NCBI GenBank assembly: GCA_964035795.1 | Contig: OZ038322.1 | Coordinates: forward strand, 16,477,447 to 16,541,446 | Length of the DNA stretch: 64,000 bases | From: Pterobdella sp. o SKG-2022 | Taxonomy: Eukaryota > Annelida > Clitellata > Hirudinida > Piscicolidae | Direction of reading: 5' to 3' | Shown: piece by piece, positions 50,735 to 64,000 of the stretch | Layout of the letters: every line of letters starts with the position of its first letter | Position numbering within the stretch: position 1 is the first letter of the stretch | Translations under genes and position numbers: made by a program | Notes under the pieces: model-generated | What the model was told of the DNA's origin: nothing | Databases searched by the model: none | The model's input: the letters and a program-made list of their open reading frames with translations, nothing else

Positions 50735-50880
50735 ATTTTTCACGCTAATTTGCATTATTACCCGCTTTTCCTGCATCGCTTTTGCGTTATGCATAATGTA
50801 AGTCCTTGGTTCATTTATTCATAAGTTTGATCTGTTTTATGAATCGATAATTTTATAGTGATTTCACGTGCAAGCAACAA
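50735..50880. promoter_or_regulatory. candidate regulatory element with POU octamer and homeodomain cores
   Basis: GCTAATTTGCATTATTA contains a perfect octamer (ATTTGCAT) overlapped by TAAT cores. It is followed by the dyad TTATGCATAA and a CACGTG E-box near 50866, in a patch of mixed composition inside AT-rich DNA. Motif evidence only. Confidence 0.3.
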
Positions 50881-53800
50881 AACTAAGCAGAAACTATCAT
50901 GAACTCGTAAATTTGAAGATGGTACCGATGGATAAATACTAAGTTGCTTTATGATCGTTTCATGACTTATGCTTTTGAAAATTTACGCATTTTGTCTATA
51001 ATAAACAAAAAACTGCCGCGTTCAAACATTCATAAACTTAAAACCACGCTCACTTTTAGAAGTTATAGCTCTTTCACTCCACTGTTATTCCCATTAAGAG
51101 TATAATTTTAACAACTCAACTGCCAAATTACAAGAGAATTTGCTTGTTTTTTTTATTACTCGTTACATTTTTTATTTATTTTCCAAGTTGCAAAAAATAG
51201 AAAGCACAAACTGAAGCATAAAAATTGCAAAAACCATAAAGCACTAGAACGTTGAAACCAATTTCCTTCAAAGCCTGTATGAAGATTATGATGAACTATT
51301 ACCAATTCTGAAACTAATTTTCAAGATTGAAACTGTTAAAATAATGAAAGAACAAAACACTGATGCAGCCTTGACCTAATCAATAGACTCATTCCAAATG
51401 CTAATCTAATCATTTCCTTCTCGTAAATTTAGTTTTTCTTTTGCATTTTGTGTTTAAGCTGAACGGTTTTGAAGAAAAATTAAGAATTAATAAAAAATTT
51501 ATAAAAACGTTTGAAATCCCTAATATAATCGAGTTTACTACAAAGTGTGTTTTTTTTAGCATTATTGTGGTTTTTTACACTGTCGACGATTATTGACAAG
51601 TACTAAAAGCCAAAAACAATGAATGAATCTGTCCTCAAAAACGCATTGAAACTTTAAAATCATCACAAACAATCACATGCGAAACACTTTGTTAATCGCT
51701 TAAATAAGTTGTTTGTTAGTGAAGAATTTGAAATATTTTTCGGTAAAATTTTTCTCACATCTTTATCACTTTAAGTCTTATCGCATGATTGATATCAGTT
51801 TCTTCCTTAACGCTTCTATCAGTTAAATCATTATTTTATCATAATTTTTTATCAGTGTATTAAATTCCTCAGATATTTCAACTTGTATTATTTTTACCAC
51901 ACTTTTGCTAAAAAATCAATTGCAGTTCACTTCATGATGAGAGTTTTTCATTATTTTCAGTTAATTTGTGTTGTTTTACTATGAAATATGTTTTGGTATA
52001 TCCATTCAGAAGGATGTTATGATACTTAATAAAAGTAATGTTTATGCTTCTTATATATTCAAAATAATTACGTTTTTATCTCGATATACATCTAAAATAA
52101 ACCGAAATACTTTTTCCAATATGGCAAATATCAATTAAAATATATAAACATATCATTTTAGATCACAGTTTATATAATGATGTTGTCTTAACATTAGTTT
52201 TATAAGCTAATAAAACTAATGTTCAATACATCTCCATCGTTTGTGTTCAACACAAGCGTACATTGTTAGTTTAAACGAGTCAAAACATACTAACTTGCAT
52301 TATCGTTTGGTTACCTTTGGGCATATTTTCTTCAACTCTTTATTGATGTTAAGTTTATCTAAAGGTTTTTTTGTTTCGAATAAGGAGTTAGCAATCTATC
52401 AACGGTTCTAATTGGTGATCAAGTAGCCTCTTGTTAAGTATTAAATCAACGCAAATTGCCAACACATTGGATGTCTTAGTAATACGCAAGCATTACGAAT
52501 GGCATAAGTTAATTACTCCCCAGATTTTTCTTTGTGGCTTATTCATTAATTTTTATTGTGAACTCAGTAAAAAAGCCGATTCTTAGAAACAACATAAACA
52601 CCCTCACGTAATGGGAAAAATGACATAATGCTAAACATAACAAAGGAACATTTGTGAACACAAGGTTGGAGTAAACAAGCCCAAGGCATTATTGACGTAG
52701 TAATGATCAGATTAGTTTGATTTCACTTATTTTATTGCTTCACGCTATTTACTACACCATGGGCACACATAAAATAAATTTAACAATAAAATTTTCCAAA
52801 AAGCGTTCTTCGAAAAAGCATTTTAATCCGCGGTAGGGTAAACTTTTGAATAATTTAAACTTTTTCATTCTTTCAGGTGTATTGCGAATTTTAAATTTTA
52901 ATAAAAAAATGATAAATTAGATAACATATGTTTGGTTTACTAATTATTATGCGTTCAGAGATAGTTTTCTTATCTTGCATTTAGCTTTGTTCTCCACATG
53001 AGAACACTTGTAAATGTCTCAATGACTGATAAAAGAAGTGCGAAAAACGGACAAAGATGATTAATGTAAAGATTTTAAAACTCATATTTCCAGCTATAAA
53101 ACTCAAAAATTTCAACGCACTTTTGAATAAATACTACCAGAAACAAAAGTTTAGGTGATTCTTGGCTTGGTACTCACACACAGACGCCGTTCCTGAAAGA
53201 TCTCTTTGAATTAACTCTCACATTCTTTTGCTCAACTCACGTCAAATTTCTAACAACATCACTTATCATTTTTGTGTGAATGTTGTAGATAGTCATTCAA
53301 AAAATTTATAGATTTGTATACGTTTATTTATCAGTTTGATCAAGAAAGGTCAGAATAGGACCGCAAACGCTATACTAACTTCGACAAATTAAAAAATAAA
53401 ACATCAAAATATGTTTACTTACTAATTCCACAAAATGTTTTAAAATCTCTAAACAATTTTAGTTGGGTTTTAACTTGCAGCTCATAATGGACTCTTAATA
53501 CTTTGATTAATGAATTTATCTTCTTTTTACGCTCCACGCGTTTTAATTTATTTCTTCAAATTCCCATTAACTACCTAAAGTAATTCATTTCATTCTGAAG
53601 ATTTTTATTAACCAAATTTAATTAGTTTTTACTTTTTTCATAAGAGGTTTTTAGAAATTTCTTCTAAATCAATTTATAATTTATAAAGCCTCATTTTTTA
53701 CATTGTTATCTCTTGATCCATTTATCAAGTATTATTCATACACCAATCTCCATCTTTCATACCTCTTATCATTTTTCATAATTTCTTTAAAAAGATCCAA

Positions 53801-56800
53801 TCTATCAACTTTTGATTCAGCATCATATACTTCTTCACCAAAATTGAAATGTATTTAACAATCTTTTTAAATTATAACTTTTCTATGTTTATTTTCTTAT
53901 ATTCTTGAACAAACTTGCCCATCTATCCTTCTATCCAAACAACCATCCATAAAGCCTTAATCATAAATTTAACTATTCATCTATTCATTCATAGAGGAAT
54001 TTTTAATTGGAGACTAATCACAAATTCATTCCATCATTCAACTTCTAGTTTCAAAAAGTACTTTTTATCGTAATTTAAAAATGTATTGGAAATTTAATTT
54101 ATTCTATATCGTTTTACAAAACTCACTTTCTCTTTTCTCTGACCACCAATCCATCATTCGTGTTAAGATGGGGATTTGTAAGGCAGAAAACATGCCGTAC
54201 CACCAATTATGCATCAACCTTTGATTGACTTTAAAATATATTTCAAACAACCGATAAAAATAATTTTGACTTCATTATTTTAAATATTTTTTTATCGAAA
54301 TGCATTGAAGTTTCATTTAAGCGTGTTTTCAACCGTTTTGTTGTTGCCTCAGTCAAGCGGCATATTCTGCAAAGCTCGAAAGTAATTTAAAGTCGCAATA
54401 ACACAAGAAAAATAAACTTTTAAATTTATTTTGTTTTAATGAATATTTTTTAATTTTTATTAAAAGACAAAAAACTGTTAAATTTTATTTCCCATAGGTC
54501 TTCATGAAGTTCAAAAAGATATAGCCATTATATAGCCAGAAAACAAAATCTTAAAACGATTTGTTGAAATTTTACTTTTTGAAACCGAAAAATTTTTTTA
54601 CTTAGAAATCTTTTAAAAACAGAAATGGTCTGATCAATTACACAAAAGCATTTAACAATTCAGAACAGAAATTCAATAGACTGAAAACTGCTTTTTATTG
54701 CTGAAATCCATATTCGAGGCTATCAGTTCAAGCATTAGGCAAATCTCAGAGCGGCCATTAGAGCTACCCTAGTTCTCGATCTATCATTGTCTCCCGTTCA
54801 AAAGCCCCTCATAATCAATTTGAGATTTCGAAACTTTCATGTATCAAATTTTATTTGTATTGTGTTTAACATTTAAATTATAATTTGTTTGTCCGACCTT
54901 TAAACATGAAGTTACAGGCGAAAATGTTATAATTTTTAAATAAATTCTTTGAATTTATTTAATAAATTTTCAAATTAACATCGCAAAATCATTTTTAATG
55001 AAAATTTTGAGCTGGTATTGAAAAATGAGCACTTGATGTAAAATCAATGACAAAACTGCATTTCTATATGAAACTTCTGATAACAACATCTATTAAAATA
55101 AACCCAATTATAAATCTAAGCAATCAAATTTAGAAATAATCTTTCAAAAAAATTTTCAGTTCAATTTATGGTCAAAAGCATTTTCATCAGCATTCCAACG
55201 GCAATAAAGCAACGTTAGCAATGATTGAAAATCTAATAACACGAAAACAAAAAGACAATAACAAATATTAGCAGCAAAGCATTCTTTACGCTCTCCATTT
55301 ACTTTTGGATCATTTTTGCTGCGAACTTCGTTGTTATGTAATAATTAAAGCACACAAAAAGAAATTTCAATTTTTATTTTTAACAGGCAGACACATAAAC
55401 TTTTGACACCGAAGCGAAATTTCTAAAACAAATATTAAAGATTAATTTTTTATTTGAAAAAATTTCTCCCTTTTATTTGAAATTAAACAAATAATGTAAA
55501 TGGATTTACATGGTAGGAATTTGTTAAAGGAAGGCTTACTTATTTATCTTTTTTAATTGTTCACCGATTGTTTTAACTACATCCTTGCTGAGGAAATATT
55601 CTTTTTCTGACTTTTCCGCATATAACTCATTCCTATGACCTATGCTGCTTTGGAATTATTTTTATTTTTCCCATTTATTTTTCAGCCATGTTTTACTAAA
55701 AGTTATTTATACATTTGTTTATATTTGTTTTTGACAAAGGTGAAAAAGTAATTTTCTTTGTTATTTTTATAATTATAAAAATTCAAGATACCTTTAAATT
55801 TTGTGAATATTTTTAAACATATCTTTATGGATTTTTGAGTAGAATAAAAAGTATATCAAATAAATGCATTTAATATGCTCTTGCGTGACGTTTTATAGTA
55901 ACTATACTTATTTTTATAACTTTTTTTTGCTTCTGCGTAGAATGCCAAAAATAAAATTATTTTTTCACAGCTCTGAACACATTTAAAATAGAAGGGTTTC
56001 ATCCATTCAAAAAAGAAAAAATTTATTGAAGTTTGAAAATAACTTTAAAGAAACCTATAGAATTAATAAAACGACAAGTATTTCATGATAGCTTAGAATA
56101 AAACTGCTGTGTTTGGTTGAGGATGAATGCAAAATGGTCATGAAAGTGTAAAAACTAATGTCATTTTTTGGATTTTTTCATTAGAATTCAATTAAACTCT
56201 ATTTGAGTTGTATTAAAAGTCTCAAATCACAATAAATTGTCGTGCAAGCTTCAATATTTGCTTTTGTAACATATTTTCAGCTTGTTTGTTTTTCACTCTT
56301 TATTACTATTAATTAAAAGTTTTTATCTTTCAATAGAACAAATTTTTCATCAATAAAGTTACCATTAAAGTCTTTTAATACTTATATTTTTAATTTTTTA
56401 TTTGATGATTTATGAATATTAATTTCTTTTACTTTCTTGACTCCTTAGTTATGTTGGCAGTCATCCAAATTATTAAGAAAATCAATTGCATTGAACAATT
56501 AATGACAAAGTCGATGAAAACTCTGCAGCTATTTTTTAATTATCAATATTATAGACCTTATTGAGTAATATTACAATAAATGATAATTGTTGAGAATTTT
56601 TTTATTGAAAATATTTTGCTATATTGCATTCCAAACCTACAACGACGACTGCATAAGCGTCAGAATTAGACTCTTGCAATGCTAAAACTTTGCAACACAA
56701 TGCATTAAAAATGAAACGTTTGGTTGCTACAATGAAAATGACTATATAATTTTTCGATTTTAAAAAAAGTTGGTTTCTTGTTCATTAAGAATTGCGTCTC

Positions 56801-59250
56801 ATGGAATTTCATTAATGAGTCATGCGGTGCCTATTACATTCACAAATAAGGCGTTGGTGAAGTATGGCTAAAACTCTCATATAAAATTTTTGCTGAAGAA
56901 GAATTTTTAAAGTATGTTTTTACATAAATTTGACGAAAAAGCAAATATTTTAACGAAAATTGTTCATCACTAATAAAAACGTATAAATAGACCGTTTATA
57001 TTAAAAATATTGAGAGAACAGTTGAGCTGCAAATGTAACTTGGTGCTATCATCGTTCCAAAGCCGATGTATAAGTCTACGTAGAAGATAAAAAAAATTAA
57101 TTTGCGAGAAATGTCTTCTAGAGGCATTTGTTTCCTTGATCTTTCAAACCTTTCTCAACCCCCAATGACGGGTAGTGAAGCTTTCATTTACTCTGTGACG
57201 TCTAACCCCTGCTTAAAAGTTACATACTCATTTTGAACAAAATAAAAAAATTCTTCTAAAAAGATTTAGTTTATTTCAGTAGGAAATTTTTTATTACTCT
57301 AATCATTCAAAGAATTTCATAAAAGTTGATGCATTTTACAGACAAAATGATGTTTTATCTAACAATGGCATTAGCAAAATTGCTTAAAATGTTTGGCCAA
57401 GCGTTAACCATTAAAAAAACAGAAAATTCGTTTCAAAAACTCAAAAATATTTTAAGGATGAACTAAATGAATTTTAAAAAATACAATGATTATAATTTGA
57501 CAACGGGACTCAGACCTTAACTTAATCCTGCATCCAGAAAAAATTCAGTCAGGCATGCTGCCATCAGATGTCCCCGTAATAACAATATTATTACAACTTA
57601 TTTCTAAAAAATTTTCATAGTATGTCTTCATAATTAAAGTCTTACAGGATTATGAGAATTTCGGACGTCAAATTAAGCCCTAAAATGAATCTAAACTTGG
57701 CGAATAAAATACATTTTTACAGAAGATCTGCTCGAAACAGCGCAAAAGTGTGTAATATAGGTGCATAACGCCAGTGAATCGCGACTTGAATTTTGAGTAG
57801 GAACAGATCTTCGTTAACACTCTTCTCTATCCTTTATGAGATGAATGCCGATGTTTATAGTTTTTGTTTCACTTTTCATTCAAATTCAATAATTAATTTA
57901 ATAAATCTTCGCTGAATTATATTCTAAAACTATTCAAAGAAAATTAATGAAAGCGTAAATTCTGTTTTAAAAATGAGATGAAATGATATTAAAAATCGCA
58001 GCTTATTCAATAAGGCAAATACTCAAGAGATAGCCTGCTCATATGCCTCAAAATAGCCATGTACTCTATAACTCATTTGACTATTATCGCTTCATTAATT
58101 CCTTTGTATCATTTCTTCATTTCTATTCTAGCTTTTTAAATTTATTGAACACTTCTAAGTAATAGTTTTACCTTTTTTCGAGATATTATTTTATAGTTAT
58201 TTCTATAAAACTTCTCCAGAGTCCAAATCACTTTTGGTTTTTTCAATCTAAATTTTAGTCTTTAAATATTTATATAATTTTTTTTTGAATAAATTCGAGA
58301 ACTTTGGTTTCGAATCCTCTGTCAAGTCAACCTAACTCTCTACCGTCGTTTCAATAAAGCACATTGCTTGCCCATCGCAAAACTTTATACATGCATTCCA
58401 AACGATAAAAAAATTTTCTAAGTTACATTCATCATTCTCTTATTTCTCTATGTTTCAATGTGATTTTTTATAGTTTATTAAGTACTCCTTTTCTTTTTGA
58501 ACTTCAAAACAACCCCGTCAAAACTCATAAGAAACGAGAGTATTTTATTTTTTGACACATTTTTGTTCAGAAGTTTGAAAATTTTATCTTTTTCTCAACT
58601 AAGAATAATAAAAAATAACGCAAAAAAATTCACTTCCATCAACAAATCAAAATCTGCTGAACCACTCGAAGTAAATGTATTATTTCAAATAAATTCAAAC
58701 AAGAACTACTAAAATTTATCAACTTTATTCCTACAAACTTCAAGAAATATCACTAAAACAAAGGAACTTGATAAAAGTCATTAATATCATGTCTTTATTA
58801 TTATATTTTTCAATCAAACACCACATTTATCTTATTTTTAATCAAAGAGAAGAATATTCAAGGTTTTATCGCATTTTTGCTTCAACTCATGCCTATATAT
58901 GAGTCTATTCACGTCGATAATTAACTCATTTATTTTGTTTTAATTTTTGCTTCTTTTTATGTTTGCGCTTGTAACTCAAGTTTTTTTATCTTTTTTTTAA
59001 TTTATTTTTGAAAGCTGTTATTTGAAATTTTTAATTTTTAAAATTTACAAAATATATAGTTGACATTGAAAACGAGACAAACTACTCGAGCGTTATTCAT
59101 CAAAGCAACTTTGTTTCAGTCATTTCATGCAGTTTTTCAGCATTCATTAATTCATTAAATTACCTTACTTCTATATCCAACACTTTTATTTTTTTCACCT
59201 TTTTATTAATCAAACTACCATATACATTTTCATCTATTTATTACATCTAC
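50881..59250. other. gene desert, fourth part
   Basis: About 8.4 kb of AT-rich DNA. Short mixed-composition patches (54720-54800, 57060-57240, 57520-57600, 57730-57830) have no stable reading frame. A tRNA-like word (GGTTTCGAATCC, 58310) has no A box. Nothing else is supported. Confidence 0.45.
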
Positions 59251-59460
59251 CTGTTCATCCACCCAACTATCTGTCCATCCACCCAACTATCTGTCCATCC
59301 ATATAACTATCTGTCCATTCAACCAACTATCTGTCCATCCATCCAACTATCTGTATATCCATACAACTATCTGTCCATCCATCCAACTATCTGTATATCC
59401 ATACAACTATCTGTCCATCCATCCAACTATCTGTATATCCATACAACTATCTGTCCATGC
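59251..59460 (+). repeat. 20-bp tandem repeat array
   Basis: About 10.5 copies of the 20-base unit CTGTCCATCCATCCAACTAT. The distal half alternates two variants (CTGTCCATCCATCCAACTAT and CTGTATATCCATACAACTAT), making a 40-bp higher-order unit repeated three times. This is the pattern expected from recent unequal exchange or slippage in a minisatellite. Confidence 0.95.
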
Positions 59461-59660
59461 ATGTATGCTCGCAGCGTGCACTGAAGCGCGAACATGGCAT
59501 GTAACAATAGTGACAGAAGAACAGGACAGAGCTATTAGAGCACTATTCGTAACCTCCTTCTTTTATCTCTGTCTCCCGGGACCATCTTTAATTTGTCTTC
59601 TATGTCTCGACTTCATTTTACCATTCACGTTTCTGTGCTTTGAAAATAATATTTGATTTT
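59461..59660 (+). other. GC-richer unique segment next to the minisatellite
   Basis: Immediately after the repeats, the composition changes to balanced sequence (GCTCGCAGCGTGCACTGAAG...) and stays open for 63 codons (CTEARTWHVTIVTEEQDRAIR, then a hydrophobic Leu/Phe/Cys-rich end). No ATG with good context and no splice partner are visible. It may be the edge of a mobile element or an isolated exon. Confidence 0.2.
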
Positions 59661-62600
59661 TTGACCATAGAAACCAACGAGGAAATCGTTTGAAGAGAAA
59701 ATATGTTGGCGGACATAATTGGAGTGCCATATATTTTCTAGCAATGACCTTTGTTATAAATTATATAAAAAAGCGAATTTATTGAGCAAAAGTGGCACTT
59801 AGCTGGGTTAAAAGTTGAGCCTGCTATTGTCTTAAAGCGTGTATATCAGCATATATAATGCATATTTTTGTGATAAATGTGTGCCCGACTAAAACTGATG
59901 TATATCGCATTAGAATAAACGCTTTAAGGAGAAATATATCAAAACACAATAAATCACAGATCATAACATCAATTAAACTGTGACATTACATATGTTTTTA
60001 GTTTTAGTTCAAAATTTTTAGAATTTTTAAAGTATTAGTGTAAATTAAATATATTTAAAACAAAGACTTGATTAGATTGGAAATGAATTATTTTTTTACC
60101 GAATAAGCTTTCGTTAACAACAAACTAATCTATTATTGATGGCCACTGTCTCCCTTTCATAAAAAATGCTATCAACTAATTTCAAACTTATATAGCCCTA
60201 TTTAATTTAAAAATTTTTCACTTTCTCCCTATAAATACCTCAACTTTCATCTTTAACTCACAAAAATACCAATTCAACGCCAATTCTCTCTTGATATATA
60301 TTGAATTTTTATTAATTACGTCCCCGCGCACCTTTATTAATTGGTAATTTGGCGTAGAGGCATCTAGGATATCTTCAGGAGGAATCTTTGTGGAAAAAGA
60401 GATGATTCGTTTTGAATTTGATTCATATCTAATTAAATATGCAAATATAATTTTATGTGAACAAGTGATGTCTTAGTATGAGATTCAAGGTATCTTTTAC
60501 ATCTCTGTCCTAGAGAAGATTCGAGCAAATACAATGTTTGTTTAATAAAACTGACAAGTTGTTGTGAATATATTTTGTTTGAATCGGTTGATTCATCCCG
60601 GGATTTTCATATATCAGATATAAAATTCGATATTGTTCAAATTTTCATGCAAGATAAAAGATTTCTAAAATTATTCCAATACATTTTGTTCAAAAGCATA
60701 TAGTATTAATCATTAATTTTACAAAAAAAAGCAAAAATTAAAAAAATAAATAATAAATTCAAAATACAAAGTTTCAAATAACTCATCATTAATGGTTGAA
60801 CAAATGAAAAATTAATTACTCCGATCGATAATATTCTGATGATAAATAAACCTAAAAATTTGACATAATTAACTGTAGTAATGATTATATTTACCTGTGT
60901 TGATTGTATCTATTTTAAAAGGTTCTGATCTTATCGTCTTCATCCTCTCATTACTTGTCTGTCTCAAACTTAATTATACACTTCAATGTATTTTGTTATA
61001 TTTCCGTCCTTCAATTGAAAACTCTGTTAAGAAATACATTTTCAAGATATAGTTTTAAAATTAATTTTTTGAAAAGGTTGAAATTTGATGAAGAATAAAT
61101 TTTATTTTTTGATTCTGTGGTTAAACGACTAATCAACCTCGATAAGTTGATATAAATAAGAGATCTGCCTGACGTTTTCAATAAAGAATGAGAATGGATT
61201 TCAATTTCAAAAGCATAAAAAAGTTGGTTATTTTCAGAGCAAACCTTTGAACCAACTCAGTTCTTGTTTTCATTTATTGAAAGACAATATATTAAAACAA
61301 AATTTCAGAGGCATTATTATCGTCTATAATACGACATATAAAATAAACTGCTCTAATTCTCCTTTCGAAATAGCTTTTTTGAATTGTTTCAGACCCTGAT
61401 AACTACGTAATATAACAAGACTGGCAGACATGTATGAACTTTAAAAGAGTATTAGTGGCTTTATAGAAAAAATATGTGATCAAATGACCAAAAAAGTGTA
61501 CTAAGTACGTCTTTTTGAGCAACTTAGAATATTCAAAAAGTTTCTTGATAAAATATTAAAAAAAAATTCTTTTTTTCAAATATGATTATAAATAGGTTAA
61601 AAAATCAATGGATTCACCATAATAAAAGAGTTTTTTTAGTTTACCTTAACGACTAAATTTTTTTTGATTGAATGTATAATGTTTTACATGATTTTCTTTT
61701 AAAATATGTCTCTTATAAGTTAAAATAACTTTTTATAAACTATAAATAAGAAATTTCAATTTTTGTACAAGCTTATCAAGATTTACAAAAAAGCCAAGAA
61801 AAATATTAGTAAATTTACATAAGATGTTGAAAGAAAAACTGTAAAAGTTAATGAAATAGATAATCATGGGAGATAAAATATGAAAGAAACTATATTTGCT
61901 CAAAACTTGTCGAAAGAAAATAACTTTTTTGTTTTGAAAAATCAATAAAAAACAATATATTTTTGTTTAATTAATTTTGTAGAAAGATGTAAGCAAGCAA
62001 TAAATCCTCGAACTGGTCTTTCTTATCTCTGTCATCTACGTTGATATAAATTCCATGACCAGCCTTCATGCAAACAACCCAAAAAATATAGACTTCTTTC
62101 GTGAAAACGAAAAATTCTATGCTATTTATTTATAAATAAATATATATTAATCTAGATAACAATCTATTGGTAAAAAATATGATTTTTTTTAATTATATGG
62201 AACTTTTTGATAAATGAAAATAAATGCATAGAGAAGGGAACGCAAAAATCAATCACATAAGTAACTGATGAAACGTGGTCTTTGAAATCTCTGATTATAC
62301 AAGCAACCCTCATCAATGACCCAAACCTCATCACGAAAGAAACGGGACAAACACAACAAATCTGTCTCTACCATGTCAACTTTGCAATGATAAACTTCAA
62401 TTACTTCACATGTTACTGCATTTTTGAGTGTTGGTTAAACTTGCTGGTTTGATAAAACATTAGAAGTCTTGAAGCTCAGAAATACATGATAGATCTTAAA
62501 ATAAGAGTCCCATTGAAGGATTTTGAATACAAGAAATTGGAAATTAATAAAAATTGAATTCGAAAAAGTATTATACCGCTAATTTTTAGAACGAACCTGA

Positions 62601-64000
62601 TCAACCAGATATAATAAAAAAAATTTGCGGAATCTCTAACGACTCGATATTCATGACTTAAAAATATTAGTCTACAAGCATATGTTGAAAGTAAACCTAT
62701 ACTTTTAGATAGTTTCATTCAAGTGAGAGTTTTGACTGTTTTTATGAATGACTTGCTGCAAAAACTTCATTGAATTATTGCAGCAAAAAAAACAAAAGGA
62801 ATTAGTGTAACAATAGTTAGTTGCTGTGTGGCACGCTTTTTATACTTTGAAGTTAATTATTTGCTCAAACTTTGGAATATATATTGAAATGATTTCCGGA
62901 AAAAAACTTCTGTTTGTTTTCGAGTTTCTAAAAGTAAATATTGAATGGTCTTGTATAGCAGATTCTGTTTAATTAGTTGAAACATGAGAAACTTTTTTCC
63001 AAGTTTATAAAATAAATATTGAAAGCTGTTGAAAAGATTGGCGTAATATTTATTTTTTTCTAGTTTTTATGAATGAATGTTTTGTTTACATGGTGGAGGG
63101 AATTCCTTCAAATACAATTGATATAATATTAAGTAATACTGTATATAACAGAAAAAGTAAAAAGATTTAATATTTTTAAAAGTAAAAAGCATTTTTGGAA
63201 AATTGTTAATAAAAAAATATTAAACTTATGAGAATCGATGGAGGGGGTGATTCGGTGAGATCAATCAAATTATCACTTTTTCCAGTTGCTAAGAAGGAAA
63301 ATTCTCCCACTTTTGATCGAAAACCATGCATAAACTTTTTCAGAATTTTTGGCTGAATATTATTAAAAATATCATTAAAAACCTTCAAAAAATTTCAATG
63401 AGGAATGATAAAAGGTTACTGATGAGGTAAAAGTAAATGAAAAAAATCTCCATAGAGCCCATGGCCTCACGTATGTTATTGTTTGTGAATAATGCTTCTC
63501 CCATCATTAACCTCGAATGAAACATAGAGTAACTAATCGTTGCAGATTTTAACTTTTGTACTTTCTAATTTTTTTCTTAAGAATTGTTCCGGTGTTTTGC
63601 AGACTATAAACGTATAGTTTAAAGGCATGTACCTGTTAAACGTCTACCATTAAAAACTCGCGTTCATTTCACTCTAATATTTTTCTTTACTTTTGGAGGC
63701 AGTTTGTAAAATATTCAAAACTTTACGCTTAAATTGTATTGAGTTTTTAGCTGAGTTACTTCAGCTTTTTAAGCTTTCAAACAACTCCGTGTCTGTAGGA
63801 GCCCTTTGTTCATCACCATGCGTGCAAATCAGTGATATTGTCTTATTTTCAATCACTTCAGTTTAAAAGACTTTACCCCACTAATTTCCCAATAAAAAAC
63901 ATTTCAATTCATTAAAAAGAATAAAATTCAGCGTTTTAAAGGCATTTGCCTCAATTAGAAACGAAACGAAAACACATTAGTGACATATTTTGTGGTGCCT
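59661..64000. other. gene desert, distal end
   Basis: AT-rich. Two mixed-composition islands stand out: 60300-60400 (TTAATTACGTCCCCGCGCAC followed by TTTATTAATTGG) and 60850-60910 (TAATGATTATATTTACCTGTG, homeodomain and forkhead-like cores). Minus-strand frames at 61733-61945 and 62476-62718 are compositional. No gene is supported. Confidence 0.45.

Noticed and set aside
57111..57237. Short plus-strand frame starting MSSRGICFLDL
   Set aside because: Only 41 codons, with no partner exon or recognised motif.
58300..58350. tRNA-like GGTTTCGAATCC word
   Set aside because: No A box, acceptor stem or anticodon arm upstream.
62476..62718. 80-codon minus-strand frame
   Set aside because: Composition-driven hydrophobic frame in AT-rich DNA with no supporting signals.

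Overview
The window is strongly AT-rich animal nuclear DNA. Genes are split by GT-AG introns and there is a decayed L2/CR1-type retrotransposon. A hemerythrin gene (non-heme di-iron O2-binding protein) is present beside ordinary animal orthologues (BABAM1, OVO, ZFAND4, DENND1). Hemerythrin in an animal points to an invertebrate such as an annelid, brachiopod, priapulid, bryozoan or relative. The sequence alone does not settle which. All exon models were spliced by hand from reading frame, phase and recognised homology. Family comparisons are from memory, not from a search.
Layout. 1-3.5 kb: hemerythrin (-), three exons, last exon outside the window. 5.7-7.5 kb: BABAM1/MERIT40 (+), seven exons. 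7.8-9.6 kb: exons (+) resembling the C-terminal half of a THEM4-type hotdog thioesterase, with no visible N-terminal half. 9.8-11.3 kb, perhaps to 12.05 kb: an unrecognised gene of very small exons (-), convergent with the thioesterase-like exons. 13.0-14.6 kb: single-exon OVO/OVOL zinc-finger factor (-). 17.4-19.4 kb: ZFAND4 (+), four exons. 19.7-31.1 kb: DENND1/connecdenn Rab35 GEF homologue (+), eighteen exons, starting only 284 bases after ZFAND4, with an L2/CR1 relic in intron 10. 31.1-64 kb: about 33 kb without a recognisable gene. It holds one signal-peptide-like first exon (47.73 kb), tRNA-derived SINE relics, a C/A-rich strand-asymmetric tract, a 20-bp tandem array with a 40-bp higher-order pattern, and several islands of clustered transcription-factor cores.
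The genes do not form one pathway. They are an ordinary mix: O2-binding protein, BRCA1-A/BRISC subunit, epithelial/germline transcription factor, ubiquitin-like/AN1 protein and endosomal Rab GEF. The most novel items are the unrecognised small-exon gene, the partial hotdog gene facing it, the near-perfect 210-bp inverted repeat between the hotdog exons, and the possible 5' end of a secreted or membrane protein gene in the desert.
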